Positions 33,960 to 42,259 of a DNA stretch of 64,000 nucleotides are shown piece by piece. Location: assembly GCA_002363385.1 (NCBI GenBank), contig DEVL01000003.1, positions 773,160-837,159 of the forward strand, read 5' to 3'. A program made the translations under genes and the position numbers. Origin of the DNA: Stenotrophomonas maltophilia (lineage in GTDB: Bacteria > Pseudomonadota > Gammaproteobacteria > Xanthomonadales > Xanthomonadaceae). Numbering within the stretch: the stretch's first letter is position 1; each line of letters opens with the position of its first letter. Below the pieces are notes generated by a model, which saw only the letters and a program-made list of their open reading frames with translations, made no database searches and was not told where the DNA came from.

Positions 33960-34066
33960 GGCCCCGGCGTACGCTCTGTCGAACCGCAGCTCTGCCCTCC
34001 TCAGCAGGATCGGTAATCGGGAAACACCTTCAGGCCCGGCCAGCGTCAGCTGTCCGGGCCTTTTTC
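33960..34066 (+). ncRNA. Candidate small RNA with an anti-Shine-Dalgarno loop
   Basis: Between rimK and the next gene, a short hairpin (CTGC 33992-33995 with GCAG 34004-34007) exposes CCTCCTCA in its loop. A strong terminator ends about 60 bp later. A TTTAAT -10-like element lies at 33953-33958 without a clear -35. The predicted transcript of about 100 nt contains no ORF. C-rich loops of this kind pair with ribosome-binding sites in Xanthomonas sX13-type sRNAs; this is an analogy only. The alternative is that the terminator simply serves rimK. Confidence 0.4.
34032..34066 (+). terminator. Intrinsic terminator downstream of rimK
   Basis: An outer stem AGGCCCGG (34032-34039) with CCGGGCCT (34054-34061), an inner CAGC/GCTG stem, and a TTTTTCT tail. 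Confidence 0.85.
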
Positions 34067-34166
34067 TGGTCGACAGCACCCTTTTCCCCTGCCATCGGTA
34101 ACTTGTGGGCAGCCTTGCATCCTCGTAGAGTTGGCTCTCATTCATTTTTGGATAAGGAAGTCAGAG

Positions 34167-34634
34167 ATGTCGCGATTGACCGTCATTGCACTGTTGGGCT
34201 GTCTGACCTTCGCCGCGCATGCCGAGCCGACCACGGAGGCCGACGTCACCTTGACCGCCGATGCCCCCGCCGCCCAGCAGCTGACCAACGTTGAGAACGC
34301 ACTGCGCAGCGAGGGCTACAGTGAAATGAGTGCGGAAAACCGGACCCGCGTGCAGGCGGCTGTGAACCGGATCCGGTTGAAGCTGGGCAGCAATGAACGC
34401 GTGGACCAGCTTCCGCCGCTGCAGCGCACGGATGTGTTCAATGACCAGGAACTGATCAACACCTTGATGAGCAGCGCCAAGGAAGACAGCCGGATCGTAT
34501 GCCGCAGCGAACGACCGACCGGGAGCAACCGGTCACAGCGGGTCTGCGCCACGGTCGCCCAGCGACGTGTCGCGATGGAAAACGCCAAGGACATGATGCG
34601 TGACATGAGGCCGGCGGAGTCCGATAAGAAGTGA
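34167..34634 (+). CDS. Small secreted protein of unknown function
   Basis: A 155-residue protein with a clear signal peptide (MSRLTVIALLGCLTFAAHA, cleavage before EPTTEA) and a polar, helical, charged mature part. That part contains two cysteines (SRIVCRSERPTGSNRSQRVC) that could form a disulfide. ATG 34167 has an AAGGA site 9 bp upstream. The family is not recognised by name, but proteins of this kind occur across Xanthomonadaceae. It lies 140 bp upstream of colR, on the same strand, and could be periplasmic. Function unknown. Confidence 0.78.
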   Translation: MSRLTVIALLGCLTFAAHAEPTTEADVTLTADAPAAQQLTNVENALRSEGYSEMSAENRTRVQAAVNRIRLKLGSNERVDQLPPLQRTDVFNDQELINTLMSSAKEDSRIVCRSERPTGSNRSQRVCATVAQRRVAMENAKDMMRDMRPAESDKK

Positions 34635-34776
34635 GTTTTGACGCTGCGCCAGCATTCGACGGTGTCTAATGTTAAGAATCGACGCTGTATGGTCAGCCTG
34701 AGGTCGCGCAGTCCCCTTCCACATGCTGCCATGCGGCTCCGTTCTTTCCGTTGAACCCCACGAAACAGAGGTCCCA

Positions 34777-35454
34777 GTGCGAATTCTCGTCATCGAAGAC
34801 AACAGCGACATTGCCGCCAACCTGGGCGATTACCTCGAAGACCGCGGCCACACCGTCGACTTCGCCGCCGACGGCGTGACCGGCCTGCATCTGGCGGTCG
34901 TCCACGAGTTTGACGCGATCGTGCTGGACCTCAACCTGCCGGGCATGGACGGGATCGAGGTCTGCCGCAAGCTGCGCAACGAAGCACGCAAGCAGACTCC
35001 GGTGCTGATGCTGACCGCCCGTGATTCGCTGGACAACAAGCTGGCCGGCTTCGATTCCGGTGCCGATGACTACCTGATCAAGCCGTTCGCGCTGCAGGAA
35101 GTGGAAGTGCGCTTGAACGCTCTGTCGCGTCGCGGCAAGGGTGTGCAGACGCGCGTGCTCGAGACCGGCGATCTGGAATACAACCTGGACACGCTCGAAG
35201 TGCGCCGCCAGGGCAAGCTTCTGCAACTGAACCCGACCGCATTGAAAATCCTGCAGGCGCTGATGGAAGCCTCGCCGGCCGTCGTTACCCGCCAGGAACT
35301 GGAAACCCGCGTCTGGGGCGAAGAGCTGCCGGACTCGGATTCCCTGCGCGTGCATATCCACGGTCTGCGCGCCGTGGTCGACAAGCCTTTCGAGGTCCCG
35401 ATGATCCAGACCCGCCATGGCATCGGATACCGCATCGCCGCGCCGGAAGCCTGA
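34777..35454 (+). CDS. colR: OmpR-family response regulator ColR
   Basis: A 225-residue two-component regulator. The receiver domain has the acidic pocket ED (residues 8-9), phospho-acceptor D51 in AIVLDLNLPG, and K102 in YLIKPFAL. The C-terminal winged helix contains NPTALKILQALMEASP and DSDSLRVHIHGLRAVVDKPF and ends TRHGIGYRIA. The effector domain closely resembles Pseudomonas ColR, whose regulon handles membrane and metal stress; in Xanthomonas ColRS affects virulence and stress tolerance. The start is GTG 34777 with an ACAGAGG site. The kinase gene follows almost directly. Confidence 0.87.
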   Translation: MRILVIEDNSDIAANLGDYLEDRGHTVDFAADGVTGLHLAVVHEFDAIVLDLNLPGMDGIEVCRKLRNEARKQTPVLMLTARDSLDNKLAGFDSGADDYLIKPFALQEVEVRLNALSRRGKGVQTRVLETGDLEYNLDTLEVRRQGKLLQLNPTALKILQALMEASPAVVTRQELETRVWGEELPDSDSLRVHIHGLRAVVDKPFEVPMIQTRHGIGYRIAAPEA

Positions 35455-35458
35455 TCCG

Positions 35459-36781
35459 GTGACGGGGAAGGGGGAGCGCCGCCGCGCGCCATACCGGCGC
35501 CGGCTGCGCAGCCGCATCATCGTCTCGTTCGTGCTGTTGGGTTTCTGCCTGACCACGTTGTTTGCGTTCGCCACCAACTGGACCCGCGCCCGCGTGGAAA
35601 ACCAGCTGGTCGAAGATGTGATGAATCGCAACATCGACGAGTACGCCAAGCGCTTCGCGGCGGACCCCTCGCGAAGCCCCGACCTGCCCGTGCAGCAGAT
35701 GTACGCCCGGTTGGTCAGGCCGGACAAGTTTGAAGCCCTGCGCCAGGAACAGCCGGACTGGTACAAGCTGAACGACGGCATCCACGGCGTGAGTGGTGTG
35801 GATGACGGCGGCAAGCCGTTTTCCTACAAGCTCGCGGTGCGCAAAACGCCAGACGTGTGGTTCTTCCTCGCCTACGACATGACCGAGAGCATCCGCGGCG
35901 AGAGCCAGCTCAACCGCGCGCTGTTCTTCTCGGTGCTGGTGTTCAGCGTGTTGTCGCTGGTGCTGGGCTGGTGGTCGGCCTCCAAGGTCATGAAGCCGGT
36001 GTCCGATCTGGCCGCCCGCCTGCGCGCCTACCGCGGGGGCACCAGTGAGCCGGAGCCGCTGGCGCCGCGCTTCCCGGACGATGAGGTGGGCCAGCTGGCC
36101 CAGGCGCTGGATGACTATTCGGCGCGGCTCACCGAAGTAGTGCAGCGCGACCGCGAGTTCAACGCGGACGTCAGCCACGAGCTGCGCACGCCGCTGGCGG
36201 TGATCCGCGGCGCTACCGAGCTGCTGCTGACCCGCCCGGATCTCGATCCCAAGGTGCTGCAGCGCCTGCAGCGCATCCAGCGGGCCGAGCAGCAATGCAC
36301 CGATCTGATCGGCGCGCTGCTGCTGCTCTCGCGCAACGAGCGCGGGCAGGGCAGCAGCAATGTCGCCCGGGTCTCGGAGCAGCTGCTGGACTCGCATCGC
36401 GCCCAGCTGGGCGGCAAGCCGCTGGAGCTGATCCTGGAAGGCAATCACGACCTGGTGATCGACGCGCCGGAATCGGCGCTGTCGGTCGCGTTGGGCAACC
36501 TGATCGGCAACGCGGTGAAATACTCCAAGGAAGGCGCGGTTCGCGTGCGTGTGGGCAACAATGCGGTCGAGGTCATCGACAGTGGCCCCGGCCTGAGCGA
36601 GGAAGATGCGGCCAAGCTGTTCCAGCGGGGTTACCGCGGCACGCATGCCGGCCACTCGCAGGGCGGCGGCATCGGCCTGTCGATCGTCAGCCGCCTGTGC
36701 GACCTCTACGGCTGGCAGGTCAACGTGCGCCCCGGCGCAGAGCGCGGCGTCATCGCCACGCTGACCTTCTCCCCAGCGTAA
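35459..36781 (+). CDS. colS: Sensor histidine kinase ColS
   Basis: A membrane sensor kinase of about 440 residues. It has two transmembrane helices (near residues 18-38 and 155-177) bounding a periplasmic sensor domain of about 115 residues, then a HAMP-like segment. The HisKA box is FNADVSHELRTPLAVIRG, followed by an ATPase domain with N-box LIGNAVKYS, G1 VIDSGPGL and G2 GGGIGLSIVSRL. GTG 35459 follows the colR stop by 4 bp and has GGAAG upstream; ATG 35417, overlapping colR by 38 bp, is an alternative start without a ribosome site. A SMAG element begins 4 bp after the stop codon. Confidence 0.85.
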   Translation: MTGKGERRRAPYRRRLRSRIIVSFVLLGFCLTTLFAFATNWTRARVENQLVEDVMNRNIDEYAKRFAADPSRSPDLPVQQMYARLVRPDKFEALRQEQPDWYKLNDGIHGVSGVDDGGKPFSYKLAVRKTPDVWFFLAYDMTESIRGESQLNRALFFSVLVFSVLSLVLGWWSASKVMKPVSDLAARLRAYRGGTSEPEPLAPRFPDDEVGQLAQALDDYSARLTEVVQRDREFNADVSHELRTPLAVIRGATELLLTRPDLDPKVLQRLQRIQRAEQQCTDLIGALLLLSRNERGQGSSNVARVSEQLLDSHRAQLGGKPLELILEGNHDLVIDAPESALSVALGNLIGNAVKYSKEGAVRVRVGNNAVEVIDSGPGLSEEDAAKLFQRGYRGTHAGHSQGGGIGLSIVSRLCDLYGWQVNVRPGAERGVIATLTFSPA

Positions 36782-36785
36782 GCCG

Positions 36786-36810
36786 GTAGCGCCGACCGTT
36801 GGTCGGCGCC
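36786..36810 (+). repeat. SMAG-type (REP) palindrome
   Basis: GTAG followed by a perfect stem, GCGCCGACC with GGTCGGCGC around GTT. It sits between convergent colS and coaE, where it may also act as a 3'-end hairpin. Confidence 0.88.
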
Positions 36811-36817
36811 TCCAGAT

Positions 36818-37429
36818 CTACCGCGCCGCCAACTCCCGATACGCCCGATCCAGCCGCTCCACATGCGCCTGCAGATGATCCGGGTGCCCATCATTGACCA
36901 CCACGTCGTCGGCCAGTGCCAAGCGCGCCTCGCGGCTGGCCTGGGCGGCGATCATGCGGTCGGCCAAGGCGCTGTCGATCCCGTCGCGCTGCATCAGCCG
37001 CGCATGCTGCACGGCCACCGGCACGTCCACCACCAGGATCCGGTCCAGCCACGGGTACTGCTGGCGGCCACCGGCTTCGGTCAGCAGGGGGATCGCGGCG
37101 ATCGCATACGGCCCGTCGGCCTGTTCGCAGGTCTGGCGCAGCCGCTGGCGGATCGCCGGATGGGTGATCGCCTCCAGCGCCTGGCGCTCCTGCGCGGAAT
37201 CGAAGATGCGCGCGCGCAGCGCGGCACGGTCCAGCTGGCCATCGGCCAGCAGGATCTCATTTCCGAAGTGGGCGGCAATCCGCGCCAGCCCCTCGCTGCC
37301 AGGCGCGACCACCGTGCGGGCAGCCAGATCGGCGTCGGCCACGGTGATGCCCAGCGCTTCGAAGCGACGGCTGACCTCGCTTTTGCCGGCGGCAATGCCG
37401 CCGGTCAGCCCAATGACGAAGCGGCTCAT
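36818..37429 (-). CDS. coaE: Dephospho-CoA kinase
   Basis: Phosphorylates dephospho-CoA at the 3'-hydroxyl in the last step of coenzyme A synthesis. The 203-residue P-loop kinase shows GLTGGIAAGKSEVSRRFE at residues 8-25, the VADADLAARTVV substrate region and the AAIPLLTEAGG lid-side motif. It lies 10 bp downstream of pilD, the conserved pilD-coaE arrangement of gammaproteobacteria. Confidence 0.96.
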   Translation of the reverse strand: MSRFVIGLTGGIAAGKSEVSRRFEALGITVADADLAARTVVAPGSEGLARIAAHFGNEILLADGQLDRAALRARIFDSAQERQALEAITHPAIRQRLRQTCEQADGPYAIAAIPLLTEAGGRQQYPWLDRILVVDVPVAVQHARLMQRDGIDSALADRMIAAQASREARLALADDVVVNDGHPDHLQAHVERLDRAYRELAAR

Positions 37430-37439
37430 CGCACCGGCC

Positions 37440-38303
37440 TCAACGCAGGCCGGCGTAGCTCAGGTAGCCGTTGATCAACGGCTCGCCCCACATGAACACG
37501 ATCCAGCCGGCGATGGCCAGGTAGGGGCCGAACGGGATCGGCGTGGCCCGGTCGCGGCCGCGCGAGTACAGCCAGATCGAGCCGACGATGGCGCCTACGA
37601 TGGACGACAGCAGGATGATTGGCAGGATGCCCTTGAGTCCGCACCAGGCACCCAGCGCGGCCAGCAGCTTGAAATCGCCGTGGCCCATGCCTTCCTTACC
37701 GGTGAGCTGCTTGAACAGCCACCACACCGACCACAGGGACAGGTACCCCGCCAGCGCACCCAGCAAGGCCGGTTTGGCGGGCATGTACAGGTTGTCGCTG
37801 GCCGCGATCAGGCCGAGCCACATCAGGGGCAGGGTCAATTGATCCGGTAACAGCTGGGTACGCAGGTCGATCCCGGACAGCGCCACCAGGAAACAGCTCA
37901 GCACGATCGCGCCGAAACCCTGCCAGCCGAACCCGAACTGCCACACGCTGGCGAGCACCAGCACGGCGGTCAGCAGCTCCACCAGCGGGTACTGGATCGA
38001 GATCGGCGCGTGGCAATGGCGGCACTTGCCGCGCAGCGCCAGCCAGCTGAAGAGCGGGATGTTCTCGAACCAGGACAGCTTGTGCTTGCAGTGTGGGCAG
38101 TGCGACGGCTCCACCACGATCCCGGGCGGTGGCGGCTCGTAGATGTCCGGCTCTTCCAGCACCTCGCGCGCATCGCGCTTCCACTCCCACTCCAGCCGCT
38201 TGGGCAGGCGCAGGATGACGACGTTGAGGAAGCTGCCAAGGAGCAGCCCCAGTCCGGCCGCGGCGGGGTAGCCGAGGATGGGGTGCTGGTCGAGAAATGC
38301 CAT
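37440..38303 (-). CDS. pilD: Prepilin peptidase / N-methyltransferase
   Basis: Inner-membrane aspartic protease of 287 residues that cleaves type IV prepilins and type II pseudopilins and N-methylates the new terminal residue. The zinc-binding cysteine tetrad is present (C69, C72, C94, C97 in CPHC and CRHC). The catalytic aspartates are in the SGIDLRTQLLPD and GMGHGDFKLLAALG segments. About eight membrane helices are seen. It also serves the Xps type II system in Xanthomonas (XpsO). It lies 7 bp after pilC and 10 bp before coaE in an operon. Confidence 0.95.
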   Translation of the reverse strand: MAFLDQHPILGYPAAAGLGLLLGSFLNVVILRLPKRLEWEWKRDAREVLEEPDIYEPPPPGIVVEPSHCPHCKHKLSWFENIPLFSWLALRGKCRHCHAPISIQYPLVELLTAVLVLASVWQFGFGWQGFGAIVLSCFLVALSGIDLRTQLLPDQLTLPLMWLGLIAASDNLYMPAKPALLGALAGYLSLWSVWWLFKQLTGKEGMGHGDFKLLAALGAWCGLKGILPIILLSSIVGAIVGSIWLYSRGRDRATPIPFGPYLAIAGWIVFMWGEPLINGYLSYAGLR

Positions 38304-38310
38304 TTATTGA

Positions 38311-39570
38311 TTATCCAACCACGGAGGCGAGTTTGAAGATGGGCAGGTACATGCCGACCACCATACCGCCGACGACCACACCGATGAAGACCATGATCAT
38401 CGGTTCGAGCAGGCTGCTCAAGGCATCGACCGCATTGTTGACCTCCTGCTCGAAGTACTCGGCCACCTTGAACAGCATGGTGTCCAGCGCGCCGGCCTCT
38501 TCGCCGATGGCGGTCATCTGCACCACCATGTGCGGGAAGATGTTGACCTGCTTCATGGCCATGTTGACCGGGTAGCCGACGGAGACGTCGTCGCGCATGC
38601 GCAGCACGGCTTCCTCGTAGACCTTGTTGCCGGTGGCGCCGGCCACGATGCCCAGGGCCTCCACCAGCGGCACGCCGGCCTTGAAGGTCACCGCCGTAGT
38701 GCGGGCGAAGCGGGCGATCGAGCTGTTGTGCATGATCTGGCCGATCACCGGCACCTTCAGAATGAAGCGGTCCATGCCGTGCTGCATCGAGGGCGAGCGC
38801 CGGTAGGCGAAGATGAAGCCGGCGATCGCGCCGATCACGATGAACAGGATCAACCACCACCACGCCACCATGAATCTGGACGCGGCCACGATCAGCTGGG
38901 TAAAGGCAGGCAGATCGGCGCCAAAGCTCTTGAACACGTCCTCGAACTGCGGCACCACGAAGATCAGCAGGATCGCGCTGACAATCAACGCCACCGCGAT
39001 GACCATGGTCGGGTAGAACAACGCCTTCTTGATCTTGCCCTTCAGCGCCTCGATGTTCTCTTTGTAGTTGGCCACCGTGTCGAGCACGGTTTCCAGCACA
39101 CCGGCGCCTTCGCCAGCCCGGACCAGGTTGCGGTAGAGCTCATCGAACTGCACCGGGTGCTTGCTGATCGCCTCATGCAGCGAGGAGCCGCCCTCGATGT
39201 CGGTGCGGACGCTCTCCACCATCTTGCGCATGCGCGGGTTCTTGTGCCCGCTGCCGATGATTTCCAGTGAGCTGACGATCGGCACGCCGGACTTCATCAT
39301 CGTCGCCATCTGGCGGCTGAAGAAGGCGATGTCCTTGGTGCTGATCGCACTGCCGGCGGCACCAAACATCGGCTTGGGCTTGGGCTTGACCACCGTGGGC
39401 GTGATGCCCTGGCGGCGCAGCTCGGCGCGCAGCAGGTTGGCGTTTTTGGCGGGCGTTTCGCCCTTCATCTTGACGCCCCGCTTGTCGGTCCCCACCCAGA
39501 CAAACGGTTGCAGCTCCATGGTGTTGCGGACCACGGGCTCTTTCTTGATCGCACTACGGCTGACAGACAT
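38311..39570 (-). CDS. pilC: Type IV pilus inner-membrane platform protein PilC
   Basis: A polytopic GspF-family protein of 419 residues that forms the assembly platform linking the PilB/PilT motors to the growing pilus. It has two repeated GspF domains (around residues 85-210 and 290-410). Typical stretches are FSRQMATMMKSGVPIVSSLEI, VRAGEGAGVLETVLD and FARTTAVTFKAGVPLVEAL. ATG 39570 has a GGAG site 8 bp upstream; the frame is open to 39618. It is divergent from pilA across a 362-bp region and heads pilC-pilD-coaE. Confidence 0.95.
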   Translation of the reverse strand: MSVSRSAIKKEPVVRNTMELQPFVWVGTDKRGVKMKGETPAKNANLLRAELRRQGITPTVVKPKPKPMFGAAGSAISTKDIAFFSRQMATMMKSGVPIVSSLEIIGSGHKNPRMRKMVESVRTDIEGGSSLHEAISKHPVQFDELYRNLVRAGEGAGVLETVLDTVANYKENIEALKGKIKKALFYPTMVIAVALIVSAILLIFVVPQFEDVFKSFGADLPAFTQLIVAASRFMVAWWWLILFIVIGAIAGFIFAYRRSPSMQHGMDRFILKVPVIGQIMHNSSIARFARTTAVTFKAGVPLVEALGIVAGATGNKVYEEAVLRMRDDVSVGYPVNMAMKQVNIFPHMVVQMTAIGEEAGALDTMLFKVAEYFEQEVNNAVDALSSLLEPMIMVFIGVVVGGMVVGMYLPIFKLASVVG

Positions 39571-39814
39571 TTCAGGCTCCCCAGCCACGCCATCCCCAGG
39601 CGGGCTATCTCGCGGCATGGTAGCCGGTTCCGTGGGCGCTGGGCAGTCCTCCGGGGTGCCCCTGAGCGGTGGGCGGGTCGGACGGGGTGGGGCATAAGGT
39701 GACGTAGCCGGTCACATTGCCGGGTCCATCGCAAATTGTTGTGCGGGGGGTTCCAATCCGGAAGATTGCTGCCATCATTGCGCCGGGGAATGCTGGGGAG
39801 CATTGCCGACCCAC

Positions 39815-39830
39815 TTGGCATGCAACCTGC
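39815..39830 (+). promoter_or_regulatory. Sigma-54 (RpoN) promoter for pilA
   Basis: TTGGCA (39815-39820) and TGC (39828-39830) place the invariant GG and GC exactly 10 bp apart, matching the -24/-12 consensus. It would start transcription about 90 bp before pilA. A sigma-54 activator, PilR, is encoded 2.4 kb downstream. Confidence 0.8.
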
Positions 39831-39932
39831 TTCGATCCACCCGCACAGGGCGCCCGCCCCGCTCAACCGGCCTGCCGGTCCGGCGACGGCCCAGTGCCCT
39901 ACCTACTTTTTTTATCTCTAGGGGATGTACTC

Positions 39933-40325
39933 ATGAAGAACCAGAAGGGCTTTACCCTGATCGAACTGATGATCGTTGTTGCGATCATCGCGATCCTGGC
40001 CGCCATCGCGCTGCCGCAGTACAAGAACTACACCGCGCGCGCCAAGATTGCTCAGGCGGTTGCCAGCGTTGCTGGAGAGAAGATCAAGGTTGGTGAGAAC
40101 TCGGCGTCTGAAGTTGCGCTCTGTAATGGTATTCAGGCTACGAAGTGTGCGACTGGCGGCGTTCTCTCCGGTGCGTCTAACGACAACTCCGCTACTGTTT
40201 CGCTGACCCCGACCATCGACGCCGCTGGCGAAGCTCCGATTACTTGGTCCTGCAAAGTGCTGACCTCGGGCACGACCGCATATCTGAACAAAAAGTGCGA
40301 CGATCTGAACACCACCGCACCGTAA
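39933..40325 (+). CDS. pilA: Major type IVa pilin
   Basis: Structural pilus subunit precursor of 130 residues. It has a six-residue basic leader (MKNQKG) ending in Gly before the mature Phe, Glu at mature +5, and the hydrophobic assembly helix FTLIELMIVVAIIAILAAIA. The body is variable, with a disulfide pair near the C-terminus (WSCKV ... KKCDD) and a further pair, LCNG/TKCA, in the middle. It is expressed from its own sigma-54 promoter and followed by a strong terminator, so it should be transcribed separately from pilB. Only one pilin gene is present here. Confidence 0.95.
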   Translation: MKNQKGFTLIELMIVVAIIAILAAIALPQYKNYTARAKIAQAVASVAGEKIKVGENSASEVALCNGIQATKCATGGVLSGASNDNSATVSLTPTIDAAGEAPITWSCKVLTSGTTAYLNKKCDDLNTTAP

Positions 40326-40369
40326 TTGCTATCTGCGATGCAGCATGTCGTGGTTTATGGCTGCCTAAC

Positions 40370-40397
40370 AAATGCCCGCGAGTGATCGCGGGCATTT
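40370..40397 (+). terminator. Intrinsic terminator after pilA
   Basis: A perfect 12-bp stem, AAATGCCCGCGA (40370-40381) with 40386-40397, GTGA loop. It would isolate the abundant pilA message from pilB. Confidence 0.85.
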
Positions 40398-40461
40398 GTG
40401 TCTCTGTCCCTGCGTCGCTGTGGTGTTGTTACTCTAGTTACGACCTGATCGAGCCAACTCC

Positions 40462-42192
40462 ATGAATACTGTTGCTGCCACCGCCAACCTCGTCGGCATC
40501 ACCGGCATTGCCCGCCGTCTGGTCCAGGACGGCGCGCTGGAGGAGGCCGCCGCTCGCGCTGCCATGGCCGACGCTACCGCCGCCCGGCAACCGCTGCCGC
40601 AGTGGTTCGCGGACAAGAAGCTCGTCACCGCCGCACAGCTGGCTGCGGCCAACGCGCTGGAGTTCGGCATGCCCCTGCTGGACGTGACCGCGTTCGACAC
40701 CAGCCACAACGCCATGAAGCTGGTCAGCGAGGAGCTGCTGCGCAAGCACCACGTGCTGCCGCTGTTCAAGCGTGGCGGCAAGCTGTTCGTCGGTACCAGC
40801 AACCCGACCCATTCGCTGGACGAGATCAAGTTCCACACCAACCTGGTGGTCGAGCCGATCCTGGTCGACGAGGAGCAGATCCGCCGCGCGCTGGAGCAGT
40901 GGCAGACCAGCCAGGACACCCTGGGCTCTGCGCTGGGCGGCGGCGACGATGACATGGGCGACCTGGATGTCTCGGCCGGGGATGAGGAAGGTGGTGCGAC
41001 CGATTCCGGCGTCGATGCCAAGGGCGACGACACCCCGGTCGTCAAGTTCATCAACAAGGTGCTGGTCGATGCGATCCGCAAGGGCGCCTCGGACATCCAT
41101 TTCGAACCCTATGAAGACGACTATCGGGTGCGCCTGCGCATCGATGGTCTGCTCAAGAACGTGGCCAAGGCCCCGGTCAAGCTCAACCAGCGCATCGCCG
41201 CGCGCCTGAAGGTGATGGCGCAGCTGGACATCGCCGAGAAGCGGGTCCCGCAGGACGGGCGCATCAAGCTCAACCTGTCCAAGACCAAACAGATCGATTT
41301 CCGCGTCAGCACCCTGCCGACCCTGTTCGGCGAGAAGGTGGTGCTGCGTATCCTCGATGGCAGCGCGGCCAAGCTGGGCATCGACAAGCTCGGCTACGAG
41401 CCGGCCCAGCAGAAGCTGTTCCTGGATGCGATCCACAAGCCCTACGGCATGGTGCTGGTGACCGGCCCTACCGGCTCGGGCAAGACGGTCTCGCTGTATA
41501 CCGCGCTGGGCATCCTCAACGATGAGACGCGCAACATCTCCACCGCCGAAGACCCGGTGGAAATCCGCCTGCCCGGCGTCAACCAGGTGCAGCAGAACGT
41601 CAAGCGCGGCATGACCTTCGCTGCGGCGCTGCGGTCGTTCCTGCGCCAGGATCCGGACATCATCATGGTCGGCGAAATCCGCGACCTGGAAACGGCCGAG
41701 ATCGCGATCAAGGCGGCGCAGACCGGCCATATGGTGCTGTCCACCCTGCATACCAACGATGCGCCGCAGACCATCGCGCGCCTGATGAACATGGGTATCG
41801 CGCCGTACAACATCACCAGCTCGGTGACGCTGGTGATCGCCCAGCGTCTGGCGCGCCGTTTGTGCAGCCGCTGCAAGCGACCGGTGGAACTGCCGGCCAA
41901 TGCCCTGCTGGCCGAAGGCTTCACCCAGGCCCAGCTGGAGGCGGGGATCAAGCTGTTCGAGCCGGTCGGCTGCGATGAGTGCACCGAGGGCTACAAGGGC
42001 CGTACCGGTATCTACCAGGTGATGCCGATGACCGACGAGATCTCCACGATCGTGCTGGCCGGCGGCAATGCGCTGCAGATCGCCGAGGCCGCGCAGCAGG
42101 CGGGGGTGAACGACCTGCGTCAGTCCGCGCTGGCCAAGGCCGCCGCCGGCGTGACCGGTCTGGCGGAGATCAATCGCGTCACCAAGGATTGA
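40462..42192 (+). CDS. pilB: Type IV pilus extension ATPase PilB
   Basis: Cytoplasmic hexameric motor of 576 residues that drives pilus extension. An N-terminal MshEN-like domain precedes the ATPase core. The core has Walker A GPTGSGKT (about residues 334-341), the Asp box GVNQVQQNVKRGMTF, Walker B DPDIIMVGEIRDLETAE and the His box STLHTNDAPQTI. A tetracysteine zinc motif is present (LCSRCKRP ... GCDECTEGY). It works with the PilC platform and PilA subunits encoded alongside. Confidence 0.96.
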   Translation: MNTVAATANLVGITGIARRLVQDGALEEAAARAAMADATAARQPLPQWFADKKLVTAAQLAAANALEFGMPLLDVTAFDTSHNAMKLVSEELLRKHHVLPLFKRGGKLFVGTSNPTHSLDEIKFHTNLVVEPILVDEEQIRRALEQWQTSQDTLGSALGGGDDDMGDLDVSAGDEEGGATDSGVDAKGDDTPVVKFINKVLVDAIRKGASDIHFEPYEDDYRVRLRIDGLLKNVAKAPVKLNQRIAARLKVMAQLDIAEKRVPQDGRIKLNLSKTKQIDFRVSTLPTLFGEKVVLRILDGSAAKLGIDKLGYEPAQQKLFLDAIHKPYGMVLVTGPTGSGKTVSLYTALGILNDETRNISTAEDPVEIRLPGVNQVQQNVKRGMTFAAALRSFLRQDPDIIMVGEIRDLETAEIAIKAAQTGHMVLSTLHTNDAPQTIARLMNMGIAPYNITSSVTLVIAQRLARRLCSRCKRPVELPANALLAEGFTQAQLEAGIKLFEPVGCDECTEGYKGRTGIYQVMPMTDEISTIVLAGGNALQIAEAAQQAGVNDLRQSALAKAAAGVTGLAEINRVTKD

Positions 42193-42212
42193 TCGGCCCC
42201 GCATAATCTACG

Positions 42213-42240
42213 AAAAGGCCCGCGAATGCGGGCCTTTTTC
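42213..42240. terminator. Bidirectional terminator between pilB and pilR
   Basis: AAAAGGCCCGC (42213-42223) pairs with 42228-42238 around GAAT, giving T runs on both strands between convergent genes. Confidence 0.9.
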
Positions 42241-42259
42241 GTTGCGGCGGCGGGTGGGA

